Assembly: GCA_029260395.1 (NCBI GenBank)
Contig: JAJDDJ010000018.1
Coordinates: 62,001 to 126,000, forward strand
Reading direction: 5' to 3'
DNA length: 64,000 nt
DNA from: Phycisphaerales bacterium
Lineage (GTDB): Bacteria; Planctomycetota; Phycisphaerae; Phycisphaerales; UBA1924
The notes beneath the pieces are model-generated. The model was not told the DNA's origin. It made no database searches and saw nothing but the letters and a program-made list of their open reading frames with translations. This document shows positions 1 to 9,366 of this stretch, in pieces (position 1 is the stretch's first letter; each line of letters opens with the position of its first letter). The position numbers and the translations under genes are program-made.

Positions 1-776
1 ACCTGCGCGAGCGCCACATCCGATCCGAAGTTGCGGAGCAGCGGCTGGTCGTAGGTCGCTGTCAGTCTGAGCGACGTAGCCGGGTCGGGCGAGAGCGTCT
101 GGCCCGGGGCATCGGTATCGCTGTAGACGAGGGTCTGATCGATGGCGAACTGCCCGCCGCTGGTGGTAGCCCGGCGGAGCCCGCTGGTGGAGTTGATGCT
201 GCTGTTCTGCTGCGCGCCGCGGTTGGTCGCGCCGATGAACTGCTGGCTGGGCACGATCGTGTCGGTGTTCGAGTAGGTCAGGTTGCTCGTGAAGATCCAG
301 TCGAAAGCGGACTCGGCCTGCACGACCTGCGACTCGGCGATGGCCGGCTGCAGTCGCGCGAACTGGATCGCCAGGTTCTTATCGACCGCTGTGCGAATCG
401 CGTGCTCGAGCGAGACCGCAACGATCTCGGTGGGCCGGCCCAACAGGTCCACACCTATCGTCTGCTGATCCATCGAGTACGAGCCCGGCCCGGCCATCTT
501 CTCGCCCTCAGCCCGGAACTCCGCCTCGATGGGGAGAGCTGCCACATAGTCCTCCCGCACGGTGCTGCGGATCTGGGGGTACTCCTCGGCGGCCTTGATC
601 TCAGCGCGGACCGCCTGGATCACCGACGCCCGAAGATCGATCTGGCTCCGCTGAGCCATCGGCGAGGGGCTGCACCCCGACAGCGCAAGAATCGCCGAGC
701 CCGCCAAGGCCACGGTCAGAACGCCCCCACGGGCGAAGAGAAGGTCTGCGGGACTCGGTTTGGTTTCGGTCAGCAT
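1..776 (-). CDS. TolC-like outer-membrane efflux protein (partial, C-terminus outside window)
   Basis: The gene starts at ATG 776 on the minus strand and runs off the window's left edge, so only about 258 N-terminal residues are visible. An AAGGA-type ribosome binding site precedes the start. The N-terminus has a hydrophobic segment ending in the lipobox LSGC (Cys35), suggesting a lipoprotein. A later segment reads TYDQPLLRNFG, a motif typical of TolC/OEP family proteins of Planctomycetota, and AIRTAVDKNLAIQFARLQP resembles the first helical OEP repeat (ALxxNL). The family forms outer-membrane channels for efflux or type I secretion. No inner-membrane partner is visible here. Family assignment is good; substrate unknown. 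Confidence 0.7.
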   Translation of the reverse strand, partial: MLTETKPSPADLLFARGGVLTVALAGSAILALSGCSPSPMAQRSQIDLRASVIQAVRAEIKAAEEYPQIRSTVREDYVAALPIEAEFRAEGEKMAGPGSYSMDQQTIGVDLLGRPTEIVAVSLEHAIRTAVDKNLAIQFARLQPAIAESQVVQAESAFDWIFTSNLTYSNTDTIVPSQQFIGATNRGAQQNSSINSTSGLRRATTSGGQFAIDQTLVYSDTDAPGQTLSPDPATSLRLTATYDQPLLRNFGSDVALAQ

Positions 777-937
777 GTGGCTCGGTCCTTGGTTGGCGCG
801 CACTGGCCGGTGGCTGCCTGCGAGCGGATACACTATGACGGCTGACAGCTGATTGCGCCCCCAGCAGCCCGGCAGATCGATCCCGATCGTCGGCCTGCTA
901 CGCCCTGCGGCGCTGAGCCAGACCCGAGGAGAACGCC

Positions 938-2437
938 ATGCGGAAGCTACAGAATCGTCAACACAATCGCCGACTCTGCATTCCCACCCGCGCGATCGCT
1001 CTGGCCCTTGTCGCCTGCGTTTGTTCGTGGGCGGGTGCCCAGATCAATCGTGTGGAGCCGTACTTCGCTGTGGTCACGGTGGACCAGACGTCGCTCCACG
1101 CGGGCGACATGCCACTGTACTACGCCGTGGCCCGGCTTGACGCCGGTGCCGTGCTCCGCGTCGATGGAACCGGTGCGGGCTGGTCCCGCGTGAGCTACCC
1201 AGCTGGCATCTCCGCTTACGCCACCGCCCGTGAAGTCAAAGACTTGGGCGATGGCAAGCTCGAGATCACCCGAACCACGCCCCTCAAGGCCGCCAACGCA
1301 GACCGCGGATTCGGCGGAAGTTGGCAGAACCTCCTGCCTGCGGGCGCTGAACTCGAGCCTGGCGCGGTGCTCAGCTACTCCGAGCCTGTCAAACGCAGCG
1401 ACGGAGCTATCGCGGCCTACACCGTCACACCACCCGAGTCGGCCCGCGCGTACGTCGAGTCCAGCCTGCTTCGCAAGGCGACCAACGCAGAAGTCGAGAG
1501 GTTCTTAAAGGCGAATGGACAAGCGGTACCAGCTCAGGCTCAGCCCGCGCCGATCAACCCGCCAACGCAGAACGAGCCCATCGTCCCTGCTGTAGAGCCA
1601 ACCCCGCCAGCAGAAGAAGTCATCTCGCTCATCGACGACATGCAGGTCACTGGCGAGCCGGCCCAACCTAGCACGCCGGTCGGGACCCCGGAGGTCGCGC
1701 CGATCGCCACAGACCCGGTGGAATCGACGACCACCGTCGTCACCGATGCGGAAGTCGTGATGCCACCAGTGGACAACGACCCGATCGAGGTGCTCCCTTC
1801 TGACCAGCCCGCCGACAGCCCCCCGGCTGTCTCAGCACCCGACCCCGCCGAGACCGCGGCCGAGGTGGCACGCCTCAACACGATGATCGATACCAGCCTC
1901 GATGTCGAAGCGCTCGAAGCCTCCTTTGCTTCTGTGCGCACCCAGCCGCTGATGGAGGCCGAACTCGGCGAGCTCCGCAACCAGTTCCAGCGCGTCCGCG
2001 ACGGCCTGTCTACAACGCCCGGTGACCTCGCCATCGCCTCACGCATCGATCAACGCCTCGCGGTGCTCGACGTAATGATCGACCTCCGCGACCGCCGCCG
2101 CGAGCTGGCCGCCCAGCGAACCTCGATCGAGTCCACCACCGTCGAGATCCAGCGCCGCATCGAGGCATCAGCCTCACGGGCCGTCTACAGCGTCGTTGGA
2201 CAGCTCGTACCCAGCACCATCTACGACGGCCTGCGCCTGCCCAAGCTCTACCGCATCGTCTCGATGGACCACACCGGCACGCGGACCATTGCTTACGTCG
2301 CCGACCGCGAAGACCTCCAACTCTCTGAGAAGGTCGGCCGGGTCGTGGGCTTCACGGGGTCGATCGGGCTGGACCCGACGCTCGGCGTACGGCTCGTCAA
2401 CACCAACAACGCGAGCGTGCTGCTGCCCGGGGGCTAA
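938..2437 (+). CDS. secreted SH3-like domain protein
   Basis: A 499-residue protein starting at ATG 938 behind a GAGGAG ribosome binding site. The N-terminus has a basic stretch and a hydrophobic segment ending near WAGAQ (about residue 35), a probable signal peptide. Residues of about 38-105 resemble a bacterial SH3-like domain, with a second weaker copy possible to about residue 180. A Pro/Thr/Val-rich low-complexity linker follows (about 195-310), then a helical, Arg/Glu-rich segment (310-410) that may form a coiled coil, then a small C-terminal beta-rich region. It is divergent from the TolC-like gene. Function unknown; a cell-wall or envelope role is inference from SH3 plus coiled coil. 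Confidence 0.65.
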   Translation: MRKLQNRQHNRRLCIPTRAIALALVACVCSWAGAQINRVEPYFAVVTVDQTSLHAGDMPLYYAVARLDAGAVLRVDGTGAGWSRVSYPAGISAYATAREVKDLGDGKLEITRTTPLKAANADRGFGGSWQNLLPAGAELEPGAVLSYSEPVKRSDGAIAAYTVTPPESARAYVESSLLRKATNAEVERFLKANGQAVPAQAQPAPINPPTQNEPIVPAVEPTPPAEEVISLIDDMQVTGEPAQPSTPVGTPEVAPIATDPVESTTTVVTDAEVVMPPVDNDPIEVLPSDQPADSPPAVSAPDPAETAAEVARLNTMIDTSLDVEALEASFASVRTQPLMEAELGELRNQFQRVRDGLSTTPGDLAIASRIDQRLAVLDVMIDLRDRRRELAAQRTSIESTTVEIQRRIEASASRAVYSVVGQLVPSTIYDGLRLPKLYRIVSMDHTGTRTIAYVADREDLQLSEKVGRVVGFTGSIGLDPTLGVRLVNTNNASVLLPGG

Positions 2438-2466
2438 GCGTTCCCTTACAGCCGCGAGAGCAGTCC

Positions 2467-3693
2467 ATGCCCGGTCCATTGCAAGCAGCCAGCGGTCTGT
2501 CTGGCCTCGATGACCCGCTGCGTGCCGCAGACCAGGTGTGCGCACGCATCGAGTCGTTGCTCGCAAGACCTTGCGACCTCGTCGTGCTATGCCTGAGCCG
2601 GTCGCTCGCCGAAGCCGCAGCTGACATCACACGGCGTTTCCGTGAACGGCTCTCGCCGGGCACCATCATCGGCGCCGTCGGCGGTGGCGTACTCGCGGGT
2701 GCTCTTGAGTCAGAGGAAGGCCACGCCTGCGCAGCGCTCGCGATCCGTGGTGTTTCCGCGTCACCATTTGCAGTCGAATCGCCAGAAGGGCTGCGAGAGG
2801 CCATCGGTTCCTCTGCTGCAACGCTTTTCTTCGCCGACACCACCAGCATCCCAACCACCGCGCTGGTCGAAGCCGTGAAGGAGCATTCGTCGCCGGTGCT
2901 CGGCGCGTGCCTCGGTCCAAAGTCAGGCAGGGGGCAGGGCCGAGAGGCCACGATCCACGGCCCGGCGACGCTTATCGTCGACGGACAGGTCCGCCAACGC
3001 GGGCTCGTCGGGGTGCGCCTCGATGGCGACAGGCTCAACGCATCCACGCTCGTCAGCCAGGGCTGCCGACCGATCGGTGAGCACTGCGTCGTGACGAAGG
3101 CCTCGAGGAACATCGTGTACCAGCTCGGTGGAAGGCCAGCTGCTCAGGTGCTCAAGGAAGTGCTCGAGGGTGAACCTGCGAACGTGCGTCAGGCCGCGCG
3201 CAGCGGGGTGCTGCTCGGCCGGGTCGTCGATGAATACCTCCCCCGCTTTGGCCGTGGCGACTATCTCATCCGCGACGTCGCCCGTGTATTGAAAGAGCAG
3301 GATGCGCTGGCGCTCAACGACTTCGTCAAAGTCGGGCAGACCGTGAGGTTCCATGTGCGAGACCGGAGGACCGCCGAGGAGGACCTCGCTCTGCTGTTGG
3401 ACGTGCAGAAGCTCCACGGCCCGCCCGCCGCAGCCATAACGCTCGTGGGCGAGGGCAGGGGCCGTGTGCTCTTCGGCAAGCCCAACCATGATGCAGCGGC
3501 CATCAGCCGTGCGTTCGATCGCATGAAGCCCGGCCCCGAACTCGCCAAACCTGGCAAGCCCATCGACACCGGCCCGGGCAGCCTTGCTATGACCGGGTTG
3601 TTTTCGACGGGTGAGATCTGCCCTGTGGCGGGCCGAGCGCTGCTGCACACCCACAGCGTGTGCTCGCTGTTGCTCCGCCAATCACCTGATTAG
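2467..3693 (+). CDS. FIST-domain sensory protein
   Basis: A 408-residue protein, 29 nt after the SH3-like gene and probably co-transcribed with it. The N-terminal half (about 20-200) has the FIST_N pattern: VVLCLSRSLAEAA, then IIGAVGGGVLAG followed by LGACLGPKSGRG. The C-terminal half (about 215-390) fits FIST_C, with the domain's usual ending of a small-residue-rich GRVLFGKPNHDA and a FSTGEICPV strand. FIST domains are predicted small-ligand (possibly amino-acid) sensors, usually next to chemotaxis receptors or kinases. No such partner adjoins it here, so its output is unknown. The stop codon overlaps by 4 nt the convergent mntR-like gene. Confidence 0.8.
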   Translation: MPGPLQAASGLSGLDDPLRAADQVCARIESLLARPCDLVVLCLSRSLAEAAADITRRFRERLSPGTIIGAVGGGVLAGALESEEGHACAALAIRGVSASPFAVESPEGLREAIGSSAATLFFADTTSIPTTALVEAVKEHSSPVLGACLGPKSGRGQGREATIHGPATLIVDGQVRQRGLVGVRLDGDRLNASTLVSQGCRPIGEHCVVTKASRNIVYQLGGRPAAQVLKEVLEGEPANVRQAARSGVLLGRVVDEYLPRFGRGDYLIRDVARVLKEQDALALNDFVKVGQTVRFHVRDRRTAEEDLALLLDVQKLHGPPAAAITLVGEGRGRVLFGKPNHDAAAISRAFDRMKPGPELAKPGKPIDTGPGSLAMTGLFSTGEICPVAGRALLHTHSVCSLLLRQSPD

Positions 3694-4121
3694 CTGCTAG
3701 ACGAATCGCCGCTCTGCTCGCGAACAAGTTTCGCGAACTTCTTGAGCGTCTCAGGGCTGACGTGGTGCTCGATGCCCTCGGCATCAATCGCCGCGATCTT
3801 GTTCGGCACACCGATGGCTCGAAGGAACCGGAACACGGTCTCATGCCGGGCCTTGCAGTGCTCCGCGAGTCGCTTGCCTTTGGCGGTCAACTCAACCGGC
3901 TGATGCCGAGCGGTCGTGGCAAGCCCCGCTTCGACCAACCGCTTGACCGTGCGCACGACCGTGACATGGCTCACGCCGAACCGGTCGGCCAGATCCGTCA
4001 CCCGGCACTGACCGTTGGCGGCGATGATCTCTGCGATGGCCTCGGCGTAGTCTTCGGTGACTTCGGCCGCGTGATCGAGGCGAGTCCGCTGGTGAGCCGC
4101 TGTGGTCGTACGCTCGGCCAT
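3690..4121 (-). CDS. mntR: MntR-like metal-dependent transcriptional regulator (DtxR family)
   Basis: I chose ATG 4121 because AGGAGCAAG sits directly upstream; the longer reading frame has no better start. The product is 143 residues. Residues of about 15-75 form a winged helix-turn-helix (CRVTDLADRFGVSHVTVVRT), and the rest is a dimerisation/metal domain with RHETVFRFLRAIGV and DAEGIEHHVS, matching the DtxR/MntR metal-ligand His/Glu pattern. The family represses manganese or iron uptake when metal is bound. The SixA-like gene ends 76 nt upstream on the same strand, and no metal transporter is adjacent. The family is clear; Mn2+ specificity is inferred from resemblance to MntR. Confidence 0.8.
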   Translation of the reverse strand: MAERTTTAAHQRTRLDHAAEVTEDYAEAIAEIIAANGQCRVTDLADRFGVSHVTVVRTVKRLVEAGLATTARHQPVELTAKGKRLAEHCKARHETVFRFLRAIGVPNKIAAIDAEGIEHHVSPETLKKFAKLVREQSGDSSSS

Positions 4122-4197
4122 CTTGCTCCTCAATCCAGGGCCAAACCCGCTCCGCGCAAAACGATAGCCCGATGCACCCGCCTGCGGTCCTTTCGAT

Positions 4198-4713
4198 TCA
4201 GATGCCGCCCTTTCGCCGACACTGCTGGAGCACTTCTGCGCCGCCCGGCTGGTCGAACGCAGCGCCCGCCGCAAACTCCACCAGCACCGCTTCGCCCGTT
4301 CGCAGGCTCATCCGCGGCCGGCCCATGCCATCCACCAGCCTGCCGAGCAGCTCGCTGACCGTCGGGTTGTGCCCCACGACCGCGAGCCTGGGCGGGTCCG
4401 TTGTCCCCAGCAACTCGGCGATGACCTCGACCGCGTCGCTTAACGCGTGTTCGCATGAGAGCCGGGGGCACTCGACCGGGGCAACATCAATCGCCCAGCC
4501 GATCGTCTCGGCGGTCGTCCAAGTTCGCACAGCTGGGCTCGCCACAATCGAATTCGGACGCAGCGCCGGGTTGGTCATCACCGTGCCCAGCCACTCGGCT
4601 TGACGCAGGCCCTGCGGGTCGAGGGCGCGGTCGGCATCGTGGCCCGAGGCGCTGGCTGGCTCCGCTCTGCCGTGGCGGACGATCCACAGGCTCGCACGGT
4701 CGCTACGCTGCAT
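4198..4713 (-). CDS. sixA: SixA-like phosphohistidine phosphatase
   Basis: A 171-residue histidine phosphatase starting at ATG 4713. The N-terminal LWIVRHGRAEP carries the RHG catalytic motif of the branch 1 superfamily; later RALDPQGLRQAEWLG, SPAVRTWTTAE and LAVVGHNPTVSELLG supply the second Arg and the second catalytic His. Length matches SixA (about 160 residues), which dephosphorylates phosphohistidine in phosphotransfer proteins. It is separated by 29 nt from the divergent antiporter gene. The enzyme family is firm, the substrate is not: other small RHG phosphatases look similar. Confidence 0.8.
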   Translation of the reverse strand: MQRSDRASLWIVRHGRAEPASASGHDADRALDPQGLRQAEWLGTVMTNPALRPNSIVASPAVRTWTTAETIGWAIDVAPVECPRLSCEHALSDAVEVIAELLGTTDPPRLAVVGHNPTVSELLGRLVDGMGRPRMSLRTGEAVLVEFAAGAAFDQPGGAEVLQQCRRKGGI

Positions 4714-4742
4714 CTCTCTAGCATCGCCTCGGAACCTCCCAA

Positions 4743-6581
4743 ATGCAACACCATGAGATCCTAACCGGAGTAGTGCTGATCCTGACCCTGGGTGTTGGTG
4801 CCCAGTGGCTGGCGTGGCGGCTCAGGCTGCCTTCTATCCTGCTGCTGCTCGCGTTCGGTATTCTCGCAGGCCCCATCTCCGCTCTGTTCCTGCCGGATGG
4901 CGAGCCCCTGCTGGCCCCGTCCGATTTGATCGGTGACGACCTGCTCTTGCCCCTGATCTCGCTGGCGGTGGGCCTGATTCTCTACGAGGGCGGGCTCACG
5001 CTGCGATTCCGCGACATCGCGGCCAACGACCGCGTCGTGTGGATGCTCATCTCGCTAGGGGCGCTGGTCACCTGGATCGGTGTCGCGGTGTGCGGCGTGT
5101 TTTTCATGGGCCTGCCGCCGGGCATCGCCATTCTGCTCGGTGCGATTCTCACGGTTACAGGCCCCACGGTCATCGGTCCGCTTCTCAACTTCATCCGCCC
5201 CGTGGGCCCGTCGGCTGCGATTCTCCGGTGGGAGGGCATCGCGATCGATCCGATCGGGGCGCTGCTCGCGGTGCTCGTGTTTGAGGTTCTGCTTGCAGGC
5301 CATGGAGGCGAGGGCATCGGCGGCACGCTCTTTATGATGCTCAAGAGCGTCGTGCTGACGGTCGTCGTTGGCGGTGGGCTCGGGGCCGCAGCCGCGTGGC
5401 TGCTCGTCGAGCTGCTCCGCCGGTACCTCGTGCCCGAGCAGCTCCAGAACCCTGTCTCGCTGCTGCTAGTGGTCGTTGTATTTGCGGTCTCGGACCAAAT
5501 TCAGAAAGAATCCGGCCTGCTCGCGACCACCATCATGGGCATCGTGCTGGCCAACCAACGACAGGTGGACGTTCACCACATCCTCGAGTTCAAGGAAAAC
5601 CTCCGCGTCCTGCTGCTCTCGGCGCTGTTCATCGTGCTCGGCTCGAGGATCGAGCTCGACGGATTCCGCGACGTAGGTCTGGGCGTGCTGCCGTTCCTGT
5701 TCGTGCTCATCGTTTTCATTAGGCCGATCGGCGTGTGGCTGGCGACACGCGGCTCCAAGCTCGACTTGAAACAGCGGGCGATGATCGCCATGGTGGCACC
5801 CCGCGGCATCGTGGCGGCCGCGGTCGCAGCGGTCTTCGGGCTCACGCTCGAGGCCGAGGGCATCGTCGGCGCCAACCTGCTCAGCCCCATCGTCTTCAGC
5901 GTCATCATCGTGACCGTCGCGTTCTACGGCCTTACCGCGGGCCCGTTTGCGCGCAAGCTCGGCATCGCCGACGCCAACCCGCAGGGCGTGCTGTTCGTCG
6001 GTGCGTTCCCGTGGGTTCGCGATCTCGCGCTCGTCCTGCACAAGCGGGGAGTGAAGGTCCGGCTTGTCGACGCGAACTACCAGAACATTCAATCGGCGCG
6101 CATGGCCGGGCTCGATGTCTGGTACGGCAACGCACTCGGCGAGCACGCGATGGACGAAATCAACCTCACCGGCATCGGCCGCGCGTTCGCCGCCACGCCC
6201 AACGACGAGGTCAACGCGCTGGTCGCCCAGCGCTTCGCCCGCATTCTCGGCAAGGCCAACGTCTACCAGCTCATGCCCCACCAGCAGGGCACCAAACGCA
6301 AGGGCCTCTCGGGCGACCTCCACGCACGTGCTATCGGCACCGACACGCCCACCTTCGAGGAGCTCGACGGCTACTTCCAGCGCGGCGGGCTCGTCAAGGT
6401 CACGCCCCTCAGCAGCGAGTTCACCTACGAGCAGTTCCGCATGCTCTACGGCAAGAGCGCCAAAGTCCTCTTCACTATCGGGGAGAAGGGCAAGCTCGGC
6501 ATCGTCACCGGACAGAGCGCTGAGCCCACAGCGGGCCAGACCATCGTCGCCATCGTCAACCCCGACGAGCTGTTCATGTAA
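4743..6581 (+). CDS. CPA1-type Na+/H+ antiporter with C-terminal RCK_N domain
   Basis: A 612-residue inner-membrane protein. Residues 1 to about 405 contain some 12-13 hydrophobic segments typical of CPA1 exchangers, with ILTVTGPTVIGPLL in the core and APRGIVAAAVAAVFGL near the end of the transport domain. From about residue 415 there is a Rossmann-like regulatory domain: GVLFVGAFPWVRDLALVL, then VRLVDANYQN and a second-half strand FAATPNDEVNALVAQRFAR, matching RCK_N (TrkA-N). Such NhaP-like proteins exchange Na+ or K+ for H+ and are gated by nucleotides through the RCK part. Standalone gene, divergent from sixA. Confidence 0.85.
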   Translation: MQHHEILTGVVLILTLGVGAQWLAWRLRLPSILLLLAFGILAGPISALFLPDGEPLLAPSDLIGDDLLLPLISLAVGLILYEGGLTLRFRDIAANDRVVWMLISLGALVTWIGVAVCGVFFMGLPPGIAILLGAILTVTGPTVIGPLLNFIRPVGPSAAILRWEGIAIDPIGALLAVLVFEVLLAGHGGEGIGGTLFMMLKSVVLTVVVGGGLGAAAAWLLVELLRRYLVPEQLQNPVSLLLVVVVFAVSDQIQKESGLLATTIMGIVLANQRQVDVHHILEFKENLRVLLLSALFIVLGSRIELDGFRDVGLGVLPFLFVLIVFIRPIGVWLATRGSKLDLKQRAMIAMVAPRGIVAAAVAAVFGLTLEAEGIVGANLLSPIVFSVIIVTVAFYGLTAGPFARKLGIADANPQGVLFVGAFPWVRDLALVLHKRGVKVRLVDANYQNIQSARMAGLDVWYGNALGEHAMDEINLTGIGRAFAATPNDEVNALVAQRFARILGKANVYQLMPHQQGTKRKGLSGDLHARAIGTDTPTFEELDGYFQRGGLVKVTPLSSEFTYEQFRMLYGKSAKVLFTIGEKGKLGIVTGQSAEPTAGQTIVAIVNPDELFM

Positions 6582-6627
6582 GACCGACCGAGCGGCCTCA
6601 GCCCACAAGGTCTTAAGCAGGACCAGT

Positions 6628-7413
6628 TCAGCCCGCGGGCTGAGCCAGCAGCGGCAGCCTCGAACGGTCTGAGACCACCACGCCGCCCGGACGCTCCACG
6701 GTGATCGCGAACATCGAGGCCTGGTTCACGCGGATCTTGGCGTCAATCGGCACGATGACCTCGCCCGCCTCGTTCACGTTGAACACGCCGCCATCGACGG
6801 GGTGATCGGCGCTTCGCGAGGCATCGAAGATCCACAGCTGGTACTGCTCTTTCAACGGGTCGTTCGGTTCAAGGCCCACGAACCGCATGTAGCCCTGCTG
6901 CAACGCATCGCTCCAGACCACGTCGCCGTCGGTGTAGCCCGCCGCAGCGGGGTCTTCGAGCGCCTGCCACGCCACCGTCATCACACCCGGCGATTCGAGA
7001 AGCGCGACGCGCTGATCGCTGAACGAAGGGGTTCTGGCGGGCATCCAAGCGACCGCGGCCAGTGCGATCGCAGCCGCTGCAGCGAGCCAGGGCAGCGCAC
7101 GGAAGAGCACCGCGAGCGGGGCCGGAGCTTCTTCTTCGACAGCATCCTGCGTTCGTCCGGTTGCAGTGCGGCTGGCAGCGGCGTGCGCCAGCACGCCCGC
7201 CTTGATGCGCTCCATCACCTCGGCGGGCGGGGAAGCCTGCTCGTGATCAACGAGGGCCAGCTCGAGCGCCGCCGCGGCAAGCTCGTAGCTCTCGTCGTGC
7301 TCGCCCGCTTCGAGTTCGGCGAGCACTGCCGCGTCCTCGGCGGACAGGCCTGACAGAGCATGCTCGGCCAGCAGTTCTTCCATGCGGTCGCGTTCGGTGT
7401 TTTGGGCGGTCAT
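6628..7413 (-). CDS. RskA-like anti-sigma factor
   Basis: Starts at ATG 7413, overlapping the sigma-factor stop as ATGA, which indicates translational coupling. The 261-residue protein has a short N-terminal sigma-binding region (LAEHALSGLSAEDAAVLAE), one membrane helix at about 104-124, and an extracytoplasmic domain. That domain carries the RskA signature: VAWQALEDPAA, then EQYQLWIFDASRSAD and ASMFAITVERPGGV. RskA family proteins hold SigK-type ECF factors inactive at the membrane and are released by regulated proteolysis. The fasciclin gene next door matches the mycobacterial SigK regulon. Confidence 0.82.
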   Translation of the reverse strand: MTAQNTERDRMEELLAEHALSGLSAEDAAVLAELEAGEHDESYELAAAALELALVDHEQASPPAEVMERIKAGVLAHAAASRTATGRTQDAVEEEAPAPLAVLFRALPWLAAAAAIALAAVAWMPARTPSFSDQRVALLESPGVMTVAWQALEDPAAAGYTDGDVVWSDALQQGYMRFVGLEPNDPLKEQYQLWIFDASRSADHPVDGGVFNVNEAGEVIVPIDAKIRVNQASMFAITVERPGGVVVSDRSRLPLLAQPAG

Positions 7414-8135
7414 GACGCCACCTCCACGCCCGCAGCGGGCACCAGCAGCGAGCGGACCCGGTGCAGCCCGCGCCTCGCGTGCGTCTTGACGGTGCCAAGC
7501 GGCAATGACAGCGCCCGAGAGATCTCCTCGTGCGTCAGGCCCTGTTGAATCGAGAGCTTTAGCACCCGCTGCTGATCGCTGCTGAGTTCGTTGAACGCTG
7601 CGAACGCTTTCTTCGCCGACTCGTTCTTGTCGAGGCTCTCGCCCGCCGTGTCGGGCATCGCGGTCGCATACGCCTCGATCTGGTCGGTGGTTCTCACGGG
7701 CCGACGAGCCTGGTGACGGATCCGGTCGATGAACCGCCGGCGTGCGATCATCGCCACGAACGCTTTCTCCGAGCCCTTCGATCCATCGAACCGCCCAGCG
7801 TGCTTCCAAAGCTCGACGTAGATCTCCTGCATCACGTTCTCAGCTTCTGCGTCGTCTCGCATCAAGCGGCGGGCGATCGACCAGATCAAACCCGCGTACC
7901 GATCGATCAGCTGGCGCATGGCCTCTTGATCGCCCTCAGCGATCAGCGGCAAAAGCGGGCTCTCGATGGCTGGGGCGTTCGTCAAGGCTCGTGCGTTTCT
8001 GTGGGACCGGGTGGCTGCACGCTTCGACAGCCGCGTGCGGGACAGCCCATGGTAGGGACCAACACCCCCGCTCCGCCGGTGCTCCCTCACCTCGCTCGCT
8101 GAGCAGAGCGGGCCACCGCAGCGGGCTTCATTCAT
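7410..8135 (-). CDS. ECF RNA polymerase sigma factor, SigK-like
   Basis: The sigma-70 region 2 is at PLIAEGDQEAMRQLIDRY through EKAFVAMIARRRFIDRIRH, and region 4 at AAFNELSSDQQRVLKLSIQQ through LPLGTVKTHARRGLHRVR. The start is uncertain: ATG 8135 gives 241 residues, but the sigma domains begin only near codon 57. A GTG or the TTG at 7985 would give a shorter, more typical ECF length; the upstream part looks unlike protein. The last codon overlaps the anti-sigma start. The pair transcribes a small regulon, plausibly including the divergent fasciclin gene. Confidence 0.82.
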   Translation of the reverse strand: MNEARCGGPLCSASEVREHRRSGGVGPYHGLSRTRLSKRAATRSHRNARALTNAPAIESPLLPLIAEGDQEAMRQLIDRYAGLIWSIARRLMRDDAEAENVMQEIYVELWKHAGRFDGSKGSEKAFVAMIARRRFIDRIRHQARRPVRTTDQIEAYATAMPDTAGESLDKNESAKKAFAAFNELSSDQQRVLKLSIQQGLTHEEISRALSLPLGTVKTHARRGLHRVRSLLVPAAGVEVAS

Positions 8136-8341
8136 GGCAAGGGTTGCGACCACGATCGATTCTTCGCAGCAGACCTCATTGCAGATTCGATCCTCGCGTT
8201 TCTGCCAGCTGCGAAGTTTTTTTGCAACGCCTGAATCCGAGTCTCGCCCGCCCCCGAAACAAGGGCCAATCACCGCGTGGATAGCCGCTGCCTCGGGCCG
8301 GTTGCCCGGCGACTTCCACGCCCCAATCCAAGGAAACGACC

Positions 8342-9304
8342 ATGACCCTACGCACTCTCTCCGCTATCGCTGCGTCAACTCTTCTTGCCTCCGTCGGCTC
8401 CGCCCAGTGCGGCAGCTCGTCCGCATGCGACGACTCGGCCCAGGCGTCCAACTCAAACACCATTCTCGCCTCGCTGACGTACGCCGAGAAGAACATCGTC
8501 GAGACCGCCGTCGCTGCTGGCTCGTTCAACACGCTCGCCGCTGCGCTCAAGGCCGCGGGCCTCGTCGACGTGCTCACCGGCGAAGGCCCCTTCACCGTCT
8601 TTGCCCCCACCGATGAGGCCTTCGCCAAGCTCCCCAAGGGCACCGTTGAGAAGCTGCTCCTGCCCGAGAACAAGGACCAGCTCATCGCGATCCTCACCTA
8701 CCACGTCGTCCCCGGCAGCGTGATGGCCAGCGACGTCGTCAAGCTCGACGGTGCCACCACCGTCAACGGCCAGCGGGCCAACATCAAGGTCTGGGAAGGC
8801 AAGGTCATGGTCGATAACGCCACCGTCACCGCGACCGATGTCACCGCCTCCAACGGCGTGATCCACGTCATCGACTCCGTCATCCTTCCCGAGGGCCGCG
8901 ACCTGATCGGCGTCGCCACCGAGGCCGGTTCATTCAACACGCTCGCCGCCGCCCTCAAGGCTGCGGGCCTCGTGGGCGCTCTGCAGGGCGAGGGGCCGTT
9001 CACCGTCTTCGCCCCGACCGATGCAGCCTTCGCCAAGCTCCCCGCTGGCACCGTTGAGAAGCTCCTGCGCCCCGAGAACCTCGACACGCTCAAGGGCATC
9101 CTGCTCTACCACGTGGTCGAGGGCCGTATCTACTCAGATGCCGCGGCCGAGCTCCACAGCGCCAAGACTCTCGCCGGCAAGAAGATCAACATCAGCTCGA
9201 AGCGTTCGGGCCTGAAGATCAACGACTCCAAGGTCACCGGCGCCGACATCGACGCCTCCAACGGCGTCATCCACGTTATCGACACCGTGCTCCTGCCCGA
9301 GTAA
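8342..9304 (+). CDS. secreted protein with two fasciclin (FAS1) domains
   Basis: A 320-residue protein with a signal peptide (cleavage near SVGSAQC, about residue 20) and two tandem FAS1 domains, about residues 45-180 and 181-320. Each has the FAS1 H1 segment ([16 protein letters not shown]), the [15 protein letters not shown] block, the central YHVV and the terminal [15 protein letters not shown]. The copies are offset by 136 codons and remain close in DNA sequence, pointing to an internal duplication. FAS1 proteins mediate adhesion. The gene lies divergent from the sigma/anti-sigma pair, 206 nt away. GGAAAC before the ATG is the likely ribosome binding site. Confidence 0.9.
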   Translation: MTLRTLSAIAASTLLASVGSAQCGSSSACDDSAQASNSNTILASLTYAEKNIVETAVAAGSFNTLAAALKAAGLVDVLTGEGPFTVFAPTDEAFAKLPKGTVEKLLLPENKDQLIAILTYHVVPGSVMASDVVKLDGATTVNGQRANIKVWEGKVMVDNATVTATDVTASNGVIHVIDSVILPEGRDLIGVATEAGSFNTLAAALKAAGLVGALQGEGPFTVFAPTDAAFAKLPAGTVEKLLRPENLDTLKGILLYHVVEGRIYSDAAAELHSAKTLAGKKINISSKRSGLKINDSKVTGADIDASNGVIHVIDTVLLPE

Positions 9305-9366
9305 CGCTCGCGGCTCGCATCAAGCGTAACGCACACCACCCCTACCTCTCACACAAGGACCAAGCC

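Noticed and set aside
5466-6608. 380-codon frame opposite the antiporter gene
   Set aside because: Antisense shadow; Glu/Asp/Arg-rich, no family resemblance.
6579-6614. AAGACC/GGTCTT pairing between the antiporter and anti-sigma genes as a terminator
   Set aside because: Only six pairs with a loop of more than 20 nt and no T-run.
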